This document shows positions 8,229-18,017 of a stretch of 64,000 nt of DNA, piece by piece (positions within the stretch are counted from its first letter, which is position 1; every line of letters begins with the position of its first letter). Made by a program: the position numbers and the translations under genes. The notes beneath the pieces are model-generated. The model saw only the letters and a list, made by a program, of their open reading frames with translations. It did not search any database and was not told the origin of the DNA. Source of the stretch: JACVRW01 sp963751105 (lineage in GTDB: Bacteria; Actinomycetota; Thermoleophilia; Solirubrobacterales; Thermoleophilaceae); assembly GCA_963751105.1 (NCBI GenBank), contig CAVVTG010000001.1, positions 806,001-870,000 of the forward strand, given 5' to 3'.

Positions 8229-10620
8229 ATGGAGACTCTCCTCGCCTTCATCTGGGCGCCGTTGGTGCTCTACGGCCTCTCGGTCGGTCTCGCGCTGCTC
8301 GCCGAACAGGTGCTCCGGCTGGAGCTGCCGAACGCGCTGCTCGGCCCGGTGGGGCTCGCGGTCCTGATCTCGCTCGTGATCCCGGTGTATCGCCTGGGTG
8401 GAGGCTCCGGGGTGGTCCTGGCGATCACCCTGCCGTGCGCGCTACTTGGATTGGTCCTGGCGCGCCGGTCGCTGCCGGCCCGGCTCAATCCAGGCTCGCC
8501 GGGCCTTGCCGCGCTGGCCGCCTACGCGCTCTACATGGCTCCGGTGGTGCTCACCGGAGAGTGGACCTGGCCCGGCTACAACTTCGTCAACGACACGGCG
8601 CCGAACTTCATCTACGCCGATCTGCTCTCACGCCAGGGGATGACGCTCCCCGCGGCGATCGACTCGACTACGGCCGTGATCCAAGCGGCCCCGATCAACC
8701 TCGGATATCCGGTGGGAGCCCATGGTCTCCTGGCCACGGTGCAGCCTCTGACGGGCGCGGACCTCCCGGCCGTCTATCACCCGATCATCGCGGCGATCGC
8801 CGGCCTGGCGGCGATGGCCATGGCCCAGCTCGCCCGGCGGGCGGGACTGGCGCCGCTGCCCGCGGCGGTCGCCGGGGTGCTGCCGGTGGGCGCGGTGCTG
8901 CTCTACCGCTACGGGCTGCACGGGTCGATCAAGGAGGAGCTCGTGGTCGCACTGATGGCGACCGCCGCGGCGTTGGCCCGCGAGGCGCTGGATCGCGATT
9001 TGAGCATTCGCTTCGCGGTACTGATCGCGCTCTGCGCGGCCGCTCTCCTGCATGTGTTCAGTGCGGTGGGCGCCGCCTACGCGCTGGTGCTCGGAGTGCT
9101 CCTGCTGGGGGTGGCGCTCGTGGAGGGGCGCGGAGTGGTGGTCATCGGGCGGCTCGCGGCCGCCGGCGTGGCGATCGCGGTTCTGGCGGTGGCGGTGAAC
9201 CTCTCGGACGTCACGAGCTTCGCGAAGCACGCCGGCGACGCCTTCGCCAGCGAGGGCGGCGCCAGCACGGCGTATCTCGGCCATCTCATCCGTGCTCTCC
9301 CTCTCGTGGAAGCGAGCGGCATCTGGTTCTCGCGCGACTATCGCGCCGCCGTGCCGGCTCAGCACGAGCTCGCGAACGCGGTGGGGATCGCCGTGGTCGC
9401 TCTGCTGGCAATCGCGGGCATCGTGCTCGAGCTCCGCCAGAAGCGGCCCGCGGGACTGTTGCTCCTGATTCCGATGGCGGTGGTCGGCGGCCTGCTCGCC
9501 CCCTCGCTGTCGCCTTACGCGGGCGGCAAGCTCCTCGTGGTTCTCTCGCCTGCCGTGGTGCTGATGGCCGCGATCGGCGGCTTCGCGCTGCTGGCGAAGC
9601 GCATCCGCTGGCTGCAGGTGTTGGCCGGGCTCGGGCTGGCGGTCATGATCGCCGGCGTGCTCGTCTCGGACGGCCTGGGCTACCGCGAGGCCACGCTCGC
9701 TCCGCCGGACCGCATTGATGCGATGACCGACGCTGCCGACCACGCCACCGGTGGGGGCGTCTGGCTGGTGAACGAGTGGGAGGAGTTCGCCAAGTACTTC
9801 ATGCGCGACATCAAGGTCAACGCCGCCTTCGAGGCCGAGTCGCCGCGCCCGGCCGAGATGCGCAAGCCGCGTCCGATCTTCGGGCGCTACTACGACCTCG
9901 ATGCGCTCACGCTGCAGTACGTCGACAGCTTTCCGGGCATCATCAAGCGGCGTTCGCCGGGAGCGAGCCGGCCGCCGGCGTCCTTCGAGCTGTCGTACCA
10001 GAACGACTACTACGAGGTCTGGAGGCGTGCAGGACCGTCCAGCCGTGATCGAGCACCTGCCACTTCAACGACGCCACGTCGCCGTCGCGAGACCCCGGTG
10101 CGAGGCAGTCCGCGCCCTCGCGGCCAGGGCCAGCCCTGGCGACCGTTTGGTCGCTGCTTCCCGCCCTGAGGTCGTACTGGCCGATCCTCTCAACGCAGGC
10201 TTGCGCCCCAAGGGTTGGGTCGAGAACGTCGATCCGCCCGGTACGGTCACGCCGCTGACCCCGGGCGAGATGCAGTTCGTTCCCCGCACCGCCGGCGGCC
10301 GCTACCGGGTCTGGATCAAGGGGAGCTTCGGCCGTCCGACGGCCGCCTACATCGATGGACGCAAGGTGGGAGAGGCCGACCAGATCAACACGCCCGGACA
10401 GTGGGAGCAGGTCGGCGAGGTGCAGCTCGCGAAGGGGATGCATCGAGTCAAGCTCGAGCGCCCCGACGGCTCCGTGGCTCCCGGTGACGGGTGGCGGGGT
10501 ACGCTCGGCCCGGTGGCGCTCGAGCGTGTCGGCCCTTCAGCCCTGACCACGGTCACGCCCGAGCGGGCCACTCGCCTGTGCGGGCGTGACTGGGACTGGA
10601 TCGAGCTGGTGCGGCCATGA
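8229..10620 (+). CDS. Polytopic membrane protein, glycosyltransferase-like (frameshifted)
   Basis: About 797 residues if the break near 10030 is repaired. The first 460 residues form roughly a dozen hydrophobic segments with an extracytoplasmic loop containing NFVNDTAPNFIYADLL, resembling GT-C-type or undecaprenyl-linked glycan membrane proteins. The remainder is soluble. The frame shifts just after YYEVWRR, and the sequence continues sensibly (RPAVIEHLPLQ, then GRYRVWIKGSFGRPTAAYI, a jelly-roll-like region) to a stop overlapping the next ATG by 4 bp. It is the first gene of the plus-strand glycan operon. The function is not established; a glycan polymerase or mannosyltransferase-like role is a guess. 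Confidence 0.7.
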
Positions 10621-11522
10621 CGGATCAGGCAAAGGGAGCACCGCTGCAGGCGACCGGCGAGCGTTTGATGCCCCAGCTCCAGCACGGGGAGGTGGTGCAC
10701 GCCGAGCACCTGGTCCGCTACCTCGTGGCTGCCGAGCTGGCTCGCGATCGCCGGGTACTCGACGCGGCCTGCGGCGAGGGTTACGGCACGGCGCTACTCG
10801 CCGGAGCGGGTGCGAGCTCGGCGACGGGTGTCGACCTCGACGAAGCCACCATCGACCACGCGCGGTCGCACCACCCTGCGCCGAAGTTCGTCGTGGGCGA
10901 CGTGGGCGACCTGTCGTTCGACGACGCCTCCTTCGACCTCACCGTCTGCTTCGAGACGATCGAGCACGTTCCCGATCCCGGGCGCGCTCTCGCAGAGCTC
11001 CAGCGCGTAACCGCGCCAGAGGGACTGCTGCTGGTATCCACGCCCAACAAGCATCAGTACCTGGTGGAAAACGAGTATCACGAGCGCGAGTTCTTCCATG
11101 AGGAGTTCGTGGAGCTCCTCCGGGCCCGCTTTGCGAGCGTCGAGCTCCTGCTGCAGCACAACTGGCTCGCGTCCGCCGTGCTCCCGGTGTCGGCCGCCGG
11201 CGACCGGTCGGGCGAACTGGACCACGGGCTCGCCTTTCACAAGCTCACCGGACTCGAGCCCGGAAAGGAGCTCTACACGCTGGCGCTGTGCGGACGGGGC
11301 GAGCTGCCGCAGCTGCGCGGTGCTGCCGTCGCGGCGACCGTGGACGAAGCGCACGAGCTCGCCCGGCGGGCGGTGGAAGCGGAGCGCACAGCCGAGATGT
11401 GGCACGGCGAGTACAAGCGGGCCGAAGAGGGTCTGCTCCAGGCGTACAGCTCGGTGTGGTGGCGTCTGACCGCTCCACCGCGGAGGCTCATCGAGTCGGT
11501 CAGGCGGCGCCGGGGTGGCTGA
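10617..11522 (+). CDS. Class I SAM-dependent methyltransferase
   Basis: 301 residues. The SAM-binding motif I is VLDAACGEGYGTALLA (residues 42-57), followed by the acidic motif II in TGVDLDEATIDHA and motif IV FDLTVCFETIEHV, the Methyltransf_11 pattern. A C-terminal basic helix (RRLIESVRRRRGG) may bring it to the membrane. The ATG overlaps the preceding stop and its stop overlaps the next GTG, so it is tightly operonic with the glycosyltransferases. Likely methylates a sugar residue or chain end of the surface glycan. Confidence 0.88.
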   Translation: MTDQAKGAPLQATGERLMPQLQHGEVVHAEHLVRYLVAAELARDRRVLDAACGEGYGTALLAGAGASSATGVDLDEATIDHARSHHPAPKFVVGDVGDLSFDDASFDLTVCFETIEHVPDPGRALAELQRVTAPEGLLLVSTPNKHQYLVENEYHEREFFHEEFVELLRARFASVELLLQHNWLASAVLPVSAAGDRSGELDHGLAFHKLTGLEPGKELYTLALCGRGELPQLRGAAVAATVDEAHELARRAVEAERTAEMWHGEYKRAEEGLLQAYSSVWWRLTAPPRRLIESVRRRRGG

Positions 11523-12466
11523 CGCCGTGACCGTGGCCATTCCCGTTCGCAATGGCGGCGCCCTTCTGGGCGACGTCTTCACGGCGGTACGCGCGCAGCG
11601 TGTCGATCGTCCGATTGAGCTGCTGGTGGCAGATTCGGGTTCGACCGACGGCTCGCGCAAGCTCGCACATCGGTACGGCGACGGCGTGATTGACGTGCCC
11701 TCAGACCAGTTCTCTCACGGAGCAACCCGCAACCTGCTGATCGAAGAAGCGAGCGGCGAGCACGTCGCCTTTCTCACCCAGGACGCCGTGCCGGCACACG
11801 AACGCTGGCTGGCGTCCCTCCTCGCGGGCTTCGGCGCGGACCGAGAAGGTCGGTCTCGTTTTCGGGCCCTACCGGGCCCGTCCCGAGGCGAGCCTGATGG
11901 TCCGACGCGAGCTCGACGAGTGGTTCGCATCGCTGCCGACCGAACCGGAGCGCGGGGCCGGCGAAGACGCTGACGGACGACGCTGCTTCTTCACCGACGC
12001 GAACGGGTGTGTGGCCCGCGCCGCGTGGGAGCAGGTGCCGTTTCGCGCGGTGAGTTACGCGGAGGACCGTCTGTTGGCACGCGACATGCTGGCCGCCGGC
12101 TACGCCAAGGTCTATCGGCCCGACGCCGCTGTTATCCATTCCCATGACTACCGGCCGGTCGAGCAGTTCCGGCGCTCCTTCGACGAGTGGCGCGGATTGC
12201 GGGAGGTCCATGCGATCGCCGGGCCGGTCCCGCTGGTGGATGCCGCCCTCGGCGTACAGCGGGCCGTTCGCGACGATCTCGCTCTGGCCCGGGTCGAGGG
12301 CCGGGCCCGCCAGGCGGTGACGGCGGCGGTCTCGTCACGACACCATTCGCTGCGCGCAGCCGGCGAGGCGCTTGGCTCGCGCGCGGATCGGCTGCCTCCG
12401 GCGCTGCGCCGGCTCTGCTCGCTCGAGGGCCGGGGCGGCTACGACCCGTTGCCGGCCGGGTCCTGA
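11515..12466 (+). CDS. Glycosyltransferase family 2, frameshifted
   Basis: The N-terminal GT-A domain starts VTVAIPVRNGGALLGDVF, with DSGSTDGSRKLA and TQDAVPAHERWL as nucleotide-sugar and metal-binding regions. The frame breaks near 11840, and the protein continues in another frame as KVGLVFGPYRARPEASLMV through FTDANGCVARAAWEQVPF to the stop at 12464-12466. One extra base explains the split. GTG 11515 overlaps the methyltransferase stop. It probably adds a sugar (rhamnosyltransferase-like pattern) to the glycan; specificity unknown. Confidence 0.85.
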
Positions 12467-14469
12467 TGGGCGCCGGGTCCCAGCTACCGCGGCGCGGCCG
12501 GCGCCGGCCCTTCATGAACGATCTGCCGCGCCGTGCGTACCTGACCGTCAAGCACCAGGGCTACGGCGAGCTCGCCGTGCGCATCATCACCTCGCCGCTG
12601 CGGCTCGTCGGGCTCGAGCGCGGGGTGCGGGCGAGGATGTCCGCCTGGGTTTGGGGCCGGCGCGTGCGAGCCTGGTACCGGCGAGAGGGCCGTCGCGTGA
12701 CGATCGTAATTCCGACCTACGGAGATCCCGCCACGACGATCGACGTCGTCCGCCGCCTTCGCCGTACGCTGCAGCCTGGGGCCACTCGAATCGTCGTCGT
12801 CGACGACGGCAGCGAGGCGCACCACCAAGAACGTCTGGCCGAGCTGAAGGACGAGGTGCAGCTGGACCTTGCGCCCGAGAACCGCGGCTACGCGGCAAGC
12901 GTCAATCGAGGGCTTGCGCGCGCAGGGGCGGGGCACGACGTGGTCGTGCTCAACAACGACGTGATCGCTCAGCGTGGCTGGCTCGAGGCTCTGCAGTACG
13001 CGGCCTACCGGGACCACGCCGGCGTGGTGGGACCAATGTTGGTGTACCCCGATGGCCGCATCCAGGCGGCTGGAGCTCACCGGAATCTGGGCGCGCCCGA
13101 ATGGTTCGACCATCGCTATCGCTTCAAGCGGCCCGACCACGGGCCGGCCAACGTTCCGGACACCGCTCTGGCCGTGACCGGCGCCTGCATGTACCTGCGC
13201 CGCGCGCTGATCGACGAGCTGGGTCCATTCGACGAAGAGTTCCCAATGGCCTACGAGGACATCGACTACTGCCTACGTGCCTGGCAGGCGGGCTGGGACG
13301 TGCGCTACGAGCCGGGCGCCCGGCTGACCCACGTCGAGTCGCCCACCCGCGGCACCGAGGTCGGCGAGCGCGAGCGCCGCTCCCAGGAGCACTTCTGGGA
13401 CAAGTGGGGTGAGTGGTTCGACGCTCGCCAGGTCCAACGGGCCGACGGCGGCCTCCGGATCATCTACGTGACGCAGGACACCGGCGTGGGCGGTGGCCAC
13501 CGCGACGTGTTCGAGCACCTCAACCGCCTGCAGCGGCGCGGCCACTCCGTGGAGCTCTACTCGCTCGACGGAACGCCGGACTGGTTCCCGCTCGAGGTGC
13601 CCGTTCGCGCCTTCGGCAGCTACGAGGGCCTGGCCGCCGCCCTGGCGCGCGAGGACGCCATCAAGGTCGCCACCTGGTGGGCCACCGCGCACTGGGTCTG
13701 GCGCGCCTCCGTCACGCGCGGCATCCCGGTCTACTTCGTGCAGGACATCGAGACCTCGTACTACCCGGGCGACCCGGCGGCCCAGCACCGCGTCCTGGCC
13801 AGCTACCGCGAGGAGTTCCGCTACATCACGATCTCCGGCTGGAACCGTCAGCGGCTGGCCGAGCTGGGCCTCGAGGCCGAGCTGATCCCGCCGGGGATCG
13901 ACCTGGACAACTTCCGGCCTCTCGACCGCCCCAAGCGCGACGACGTGGTGCTGGCCATCGGTCGCTCGCTGCCGCTCAAGAACCTCCCGCTCACGCTGGA
14001 CGCCTGGAAGCGGCTCGAGCCGCCGCCGGAGCTGTGGATGTTCGGAGTGGAGCCCGAACTCGGCCCCGAGCACGGCGCGCGCTACTTCCAGCGCCCCAGC
14101 GACGAGCGGGTGAACGAGTTGTTCAACGAGGCCACGGTGTTCGTGCAGACCTCGATCCACGAGGGCTTCTGCCTGCCGCTCCTGGAGGCCATGGCGGCCG
14201 GCACGCCGGTGGTGTCCACCGACGCCCACGGCAACCGCGACTTCTGCCGTCACGAGGAGAACTGCCTGATCGCTGACCCCGATCCCGAGTCGGTGAGCCA
14301 AGCGCTGTCCCGTGTTCTGAGCGACGCACCCCTACGTGCCCGGCTGGCCGCAGCGGGCCTCGAGACCGCCGCCGACTACGCCTGGGAGCGGCGCATCGAC
14401 CGGCTCGAGCGCTTCTTCAGCGAAGTCGCCGCTACAGCTCCTCAGCGATCCGCGGCGCCTCCCGGTTGA
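12466..14469 (+). CDS. Bifunctional GT2-GT4 glycosyltransferase fusion
   Basis: 667 residues; an internal ATG at 12514 is an alternative start. Residues 75-320 form a GT2 domain (VTIVIPTYGDPATTIDVV, VVLNNDVIAQRGWLEAL, EDIDYCLRAWQAGW). Residues 330-660 form a GT4 domain (YVTQDTGVGGGHRDVFEHL, IPPGIDLDNF, TSIHEGFCLPLLEAMAAGTP). Such fusions typically add two sugars in succession during capsule or O-antigen-like synthesis. The start shares one base with the upstream stop. The 3' end overlaps the convergent Wzm-like gene by 38 bp. Confidence 0.9.
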   Translation: MGAGSQLPRRGRRRPFMNDLPRRAYLTVKHQGYGELAVRIITSPLRLVGLERGVRARMSAWVWGRRVRAWYRREGRRVTIVIPTYGDPATTIDVVRRLRRTLQPGATRIVVVDDGSEAHHQERLAELKDEVQLDLAPENRGYAASVNRGLARAGAGHDVVVLNNDVIAQRGWLEALQYAAYRDHAGVVGPMLVYPDGRIQAAGAHRNLGAPEWFDHRYRFKRPDHGPANVPDTALAVTGACMYLRRALIDELGPFDEEFPMAYEDIDYCLRAWQAGWDVRYEPGARLTHVESPTRGTEVGERERRSQEHFWDKWGEWFDARQVQRADGGLRIIYVTQDTGVGGGHRDVFEHLNRLQRRGHSVELYSLDGTPDWFPLEVPVRAFGSYEGLAAALAREDAIKVATWWATAHWVWRASVTRGIPVYFVQDIETSYYPGDPAAQHRVLASYREEFRYITISGWNRQRLAELGLEAELIPPGIDLDNFRPLDRPKRDDVVLAIGRSLPLKNLPLTLDAWKRLEPPPELWMFGVEPELGPEHGARYFQRPSDERVNELFNEATVFVQTSIHEGFCLPLLEAMAAGTPVVSTDAHGNRDFCRHEENCLIADPDPESVSQALSRVLSDAPLRARLAAAGLETAADYAWERRIDRLERFFSEVAATAPQRSAAPPG

Positions 14470-15286
14470 AGACCCAGAAGCCGAGCACCAGCAGCCCGAT
14501 GACAATCGCGGCGGGGATCAGCAGGTACTCCGCCCCGCCGGCGGCGTCCCACGAGTTGGGCGCGTTCTCGTCGATCAGGGAGTGCCGGGCCTGCACCAGG
14601 ATGGTGGCCAGCGGGTTCAGCCAGATCACCAGGTGCTGCAGCGTCAGCGTCGGCAGGATCTCGAGCACGTAGAGGATGGGTGAGGCGTAGAACGCGATCT
14701 GGACCACCACCTCCCAGATCGGCTGGAGGTCGCGGAAGCGAACGTACAGCGCCGACAGGAGCATGGCCAGCCCGCCCGCGAACGCCCCGAGCGGGAACAG
14801 CATCAGCGGCAGCGCCAGCCACTCGAGCCTCGGATCCACGCCGGTGATCAACACGAACACGAGCACGGCCGTGAGGTTCAGGGCCAGGTTGAAGTAGGCG
14901 AGCGTGATGACGGACAGGGGCACCACCAGGCGCGGGAACTCGATCTTCCGAACGAGGTTCTCGCGATCGAGCACCGCCGTGACCGAGCCGCTGGTGGCGT
15001 CGGCGAAGAACGTGTACAGGACGATCCCGGTGAGCAGGATCGCCGGGTAGTAGTCCACACCCTCGCCCAGCTTCACGAACTGCGTGAAGACCGCGTAGAG
15101 GATCCCGAACAGCATCAACGGCCGCATCAGCTGCCAGAAGTAGCCGAGCACCGAGCCGAAGAAGCGCAGCTTGAACTCCATCACCGCGAGCGTGAGCGTG
15201 AGGTGCACGAGCCGGCGAGGATCCGTGCCGAGGGCGGATGGGCCCCTGATCGGCCGGCCCGCCCGGCCGGCGTGGGCGACGGTCAT
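14432..15286 (-). CDS. Polysaccharide ABC transporter permease, Wzm/TagG-like (second copy)
   Basis: 284 residues with six hydrophobic spans. The cytoplasmic N-terminus leads into LTLTLAVMEFKLRFFGSVLG, then LMRPLMLFGILYAVF, the ABC-2 family pattern. It overlaps its ATPase partner by 4 bp (ATGA) and is convergent with the GT2-GT4 gene. It is clearly different in sequence from the Wzm-like permease at 3249-4091, so the window carries two glycan export systems. Confidence 0.92.
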   Translation of the reverse strand: MTVAHAGRAGRPIRGPSALGTDPRRLVHLTLTLAVMEFKLRFFGSVLGYFWQLMRPLMLFGILYAVFTQFVKLGEGVDYYPAILLTGIVLYTFFADATSGSVTAVLDRENLVRKIEFPRLVVPLSVITLAYFNLALNLTAVLVFVLITGVDPRLEWLALPLMLFPLGAFAGGLAMLLSALYVRFRDLQPIWEVVVQIAFYASPILYVLEILPTLTLQHLVIWLNPLATILVQARHSLIDENAPNSWDAAGGAEYLLIPAAIVIGLLVLGFWVFNREAPRIAEEL

Positions 15287-16530
15287 GCGCGCGGCGCCCC
15301 GTCGGGCACGCGGCCCGCCGCCTCGATGTGGATCTCGTGAGGCAGATCGACGATGCCGCCGGCGGCTCCGGCGCCGGTGACCACGAACGAGAAGATGTTC
15401 TCCCAGCGATCGGCGATCCGGCCACCCGGATGGGAGATCAGCGTCGACACCGCGTAGCGGCCTGGGGCGAGAGCATTCTCGAAGGAGACGGTGAAGTCCA
15501 CGGCCTCACCTGCTTCGAACCGGCCGCTCTGCTCCCCACGGCTGGCCGAGTTCGCCACGAACACGTTCTGGTGCTGGGCATTGACCAACGCCACGGCGAA
15601 CTCCGGGTCGTCCAGGGCCTGCTCGAAGCGAACAGCGGCCCGGAACGAGCACGGCAGCCCCTGGCTCAGAGCCCCCTGGCGCGCCCCGTGCTCGTCCTCG
15701 ATCCAGGCGTCGGTGACCCGCGCGGCTCCGTCGCCCGCACGGGCCTTGCCCAGGCCGTCGGTGCGGTCCTCGCCGAGGCCCTCGAAATTGAGCTGGAGAT
15801 AGCGATCGGCGACCTCGTCGGGATCTCCGAGCGCCACCACGTGACCGCGCTCGAGCAGCATCGCGCGGTGACAGAAGCGCTGTACGGCGGCCATGTCGTG
15901 CGTCACGAAGAGGACGGTCTTTCCCTCCTCGCGCATGCGAAAGAACGTGTCGAAGCACTTCTGCTGGAAGGCCGCATCGCCGACGGCCAGGATCTCGTCG
16001 ACCAGGAGGATGTCGGCGTGCACGTGGATCATCACCGAGAAGGCCAGCCGCACGTGCATGCCCGACGAGTAGTTCTTGAGCTTGAGGTCCACGAACTCCT
16101 CGAGCTCGGCGAAGCGCACCACGTCATCGAATCGCGCGCGCGCCTCACGTGGCGTGAGGCCCAGCATGATCCCGTTGAGCACGACGTTGTCGCGAGCGGC
16201 CAGCTCGGGGTTGAAGCCCACACCGAGCTCGATGAAGGTCGACATCCGGCCGTCGGCGTAGATCTGGCCCTCGTCGACCCGGTAGATCCCCGCCAGGCAC
16301 TTGAGCAGGCTGCTCTTGCCGGATCCGTTGCGGCCCACGATTCCGAAGAACTCGCCGCGCTCGACCTCGAAGCTCACGTCGTCGAGCGCCTCGAAGAGGT
16401 GCTCGCCTCCGCGACGGAACGGGTGCAGCGCACGCTCCTTGAGCGTGTCCCGGCGTTCGTGGGGGACCACGAAGCGCTTCGTCACGTGGTCGACGACCAC
16501 GGCTGGAGCTGTGCCCTCCGGCGCGCTCAC
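15283..16530 (-). CDS. Polysaccharide ABC transporter ATP-binding protein, Wzt-like (second copy)
   Basis: 415 residues from GTG 16528-16530. Walker A GRNGSGKSSLLK, signature YSSGMHVRLAFS, Walker B ILLVDEILAVGD and the switch H in FVTHDMAAV are present. A C-terminal beta-sandwich domain (about residues 265-400) is present, as in Wzt proteins that read the glycan end. A TACCGT -10-like hexamer lies 7 bases upstream of the start, which would give a leaderless transcript covering ATPase and permease. Confidence 0.93.
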   Translation of the reverse strand: MSAPEGTAPAVVVDHVTKRFVVPHERRDTLKERALHPFRRGGEHLFEALDDVSFEVERGEFFGIVGRNGSGKSSLLKCLAGIYRVDEGQIYADGRMSTFIELGVGFNPELAARDNVVLNGIMLGLTPREARARFDDVVRFAELEEFVDLKLKNYSSGMHVRLAFSVMIHVHADILLVDEILAVGDAAFQQKCFDTFFRMREEGKTVLFVTHDMAAVQRFCHRAMLLERGHVVALGDPDEVADRYLQLNFEGLGEDRTDGLGKARAGDGAARVTDAWIEDEHGARQGALSQGLPCSFRAAVRFEQALDDPEFAVALVNAQHQNVFVANSASRGEQSGRFEAGEAVDFTVSFENALAPGRYAVSTLISHPGGRIADRWENIFSFVVTGAGAAGGIVDLPHEIHIEAAGRVPDGAPRA

Positions 16531-16537
16531 GGCCGGA

Positions 16538-16543
16538 ACGGTA
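16538..16543 (-). promoter_or_regulatory. Putative -10 element of the second wzt-wzm operon
   Basis: TACCGT on the minus strand ends 7 bases before the GTG start of the Wzt-like ATPase gene, the spacing expected for a leaderless transcript. It matches the same arrangement seen at several other starts in this window. No -35 was identified. Confidence 0.4.
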
Positions 16544-16563
16544 TCGGGGAGCCCAGCCGCTCC

Positions 16564-17031
16564 TCAGGAGTCGGCCATCATCCGCCGCACCGGCACGGCG
16601 AACCACAGCGTGAAGAACAGGAGGCCCACCGCCGCGGCCACCACGGTCACCATCGTGGACTTGTAGAGCAGATCGGTGATCAAGAGGATCGCTCCGGTCA
16701 TGGCCGCGGCCAGGAAGGCCAGACCGATGATCGCGTAGCGGTTGGCGGTGAGCACGATCCGCTTCTTGTCCTGCTCGCGGAACTCGACCCGGTGGTGAAC
16801 CACCGGCGCGATCAGGAAGACCGACGCGGTGGTGGCCAGTAGGAGAGTCACGAAGTAGACGCTCGTCTGGAAGTCGGTGATCGTGGCAAAGCGCTGGTTG
16901 AAGGGCACCACCAGCAGGAAGGCGAAGAGCACCTGCACGCCCGGCAGCGCCACCCGCAGCTCTCCGAGCATCTCGTTGAGGTTGCGGTCGAGGCGCTCGG
17001 ATTCGGTCTCGTCGCGGTCCGGCATGTCCAC
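16564..17031 (-). CDS. DUF6328 family membrane protein
   Basis: 155 residues with four hydrophobic spans. The N-terminal conserved box RLDRNLNEMLGELRVALPG is followed by VQVLFAFLLVVPFNQRF, as in actinobacterial DUF6328 proteins. Function unknown. The GTG at 17031 is in frame with an ATG two codons later (17025), and either could be the start. It is divergent from a tiny membrane-protein gene with which it shares a symmetric promoter region. Confidence 0.85.
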   Translation of the reverse strand: MDMPDRDETESERLDRNLNEMLGELRVALPGVQVLFAFLLVVPFNQRFATITDFQTSVYFVTLLLATTASVFLIAPVVHHRVEFREQDKKRIVLTANRYAIIGLAFLAAAMTGAILLITDLLYKSTMVTVVAAAVGLLFFTLWFAVPVRRMMADS

Positions 17032-17040
17032 CGCTTACCC

Positions 17041-17069
17041 AGTTGTAAACGCCTAATCCCTGTACAACT
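17041..17069. promoter_or_regulatory. Symmetric divergent promoter, AGTTGTA-N15-TACAACT
   Basis: A 7-bp inverted repeat places TACAACT on each strand. On the plus strand it ends 6 bases before ATG 17076; on the minus strand it ends 9 bases before the DUF6328 start. Each arm resembles an actinobacterial -10 element, so the two genes may be fired as a pair with little or no leader. A dyad operator is an alternative reading. Confidence 0.45.
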
Positions 17070-17075
17070 CAGGAC

Positions 17076-17246
17076 ATGGGCGCCTGGGACGACGACGACG
17101 ATTGGACCGGCGAGCCGCCCGAGGGCCGCATCTCGCGCGACCGGGCCAACCCCGGCTTCTGGGCCGAGAACCGCACGCCGCTGTCGATCACCGGCGTGGG
17201 CGTGGGCGTGGCGCTGATCATCCTGCTGATCGTGCTGCTGGTGTAG
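17076..17246 (+). CDS. Small single-pass membrane protein (56 aa)
   Basis: ATG 17076 to TAG 17246. The N-terminal 35 residues are acidic and polar (GAWDDDDDWTGEPPEGR, then PGFWAENRTPLS). A single C-terminal hydrophobic helix of about 20 residues (TGVGVGVALIILLIVLLV) ends the protein, giving a tail-anchored or C-in topology. It is convincing despite its size because of codon position, composition and a well-placed promoter. It lies 9 bp before the next SDR gene and divergent from DUF6328. No known family recognised. Confidence 0.7.
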   Translation: MGAWDDDDDWTGEPPEGRISRDRANPGFWAENRTPLSITGVGVGVALIILLIVLLV

Positions 17247-17255
17247 GCGAGCACC

Positions 17256-17994
17256 ATGGCCGAGACCGAGAACAGGGTCGCGGTCGTCCTCGGGGCGAAG
17301 AACCTGGGCGGCGCCATCGCCGGCCACCTGATGAAGCGGGGCTGGCGGGTCGCCTCGGTGGCCCGTAGCGAGGAGTCCGCCGCCGCGGCCGGCGAACGGG
17401 GCGCACTCGGAATCGCCGCCGACGCGTCGGACCCCGAGCAGCTGGCCGCTGCGCTCGCCCGGGCTCGCGACGAGCTCGGCCCACCCCGAGCTGATCGTGA
17501 ACGCGGTCAGCGCCAGCCGGCCGCCCGACGACGGAGCCGGCTTCGGCGGCGGGCCGATCGCCGACGCGAGCCTCGACGGCTTTCGCGGCTGGACCGTGGC
17601 GGTGGCCGAGCAGGCCTTCGTCTTTCTCTCCACCGGGCTCGCCCTGCTGCGCGAGACGGGCCAGGCAGGAACGCTCATCCAGGTCACGGGCGGCTCCTCT
17701 CGCCGCGCCATGCCCGGCCGAGGCCTGTGGTCGGCCGGCGGCCAGGCCACCCGCGCGATGGTCCACGCCGCGGCCCAGGAGGTCCGCGAGGAGGGCATCC
17801 AGGTGGCGCTGCTGATCGTGGACGCCACGATCGAGTCGCCCAAGACCGCCTCCTTCACGCGAGACGCCGGCGAGAACGAGCTGGCCGACCAGCGCCTGAT
17901 CGCCGAGGCGGTGGAGTTCCTCGCGAACCAGCAGCCGCGGGCATTTACGCACGAGCTGATGGTCACACCGGCCGGCGATCGCTGGGTGCCCTGA
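17256..17994 (+). CDS. SDR family oxidoreductase, frameshifted
   Basis: The N-terminal Rossmann start is VAVVLGAKNLGGAIAGHLM, a variant of the TGxxxGxG motif. The frame breaks near 17482 and continues as IVNAVSASRPPDDGAGFGGG, then IQVTGGSSRRAMPGRG and WSAGGQATRAMVHAAAQEV, to the stop at 17992-17994. The usual YxxxK tyrosine appears replaced (WSAGGQATR), so catalytic competence is uncertain. One extra base explains the break. Substrate unknown. Confidence 0.75.
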
Positions 17995-18017
17995 GCGGCG
18001 AGCGAATCCCCAGAGGG

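Noticed and set aside
8628..9743. Long minus-strand frame (371 codons) opposite the polytopic membrane protein
   Set aside because: It is the reverse shadow of a GC-rich coding region. It is rich in His/Arg/Gln, has no recognisable motif, and the plus strand has clear membrane segments.
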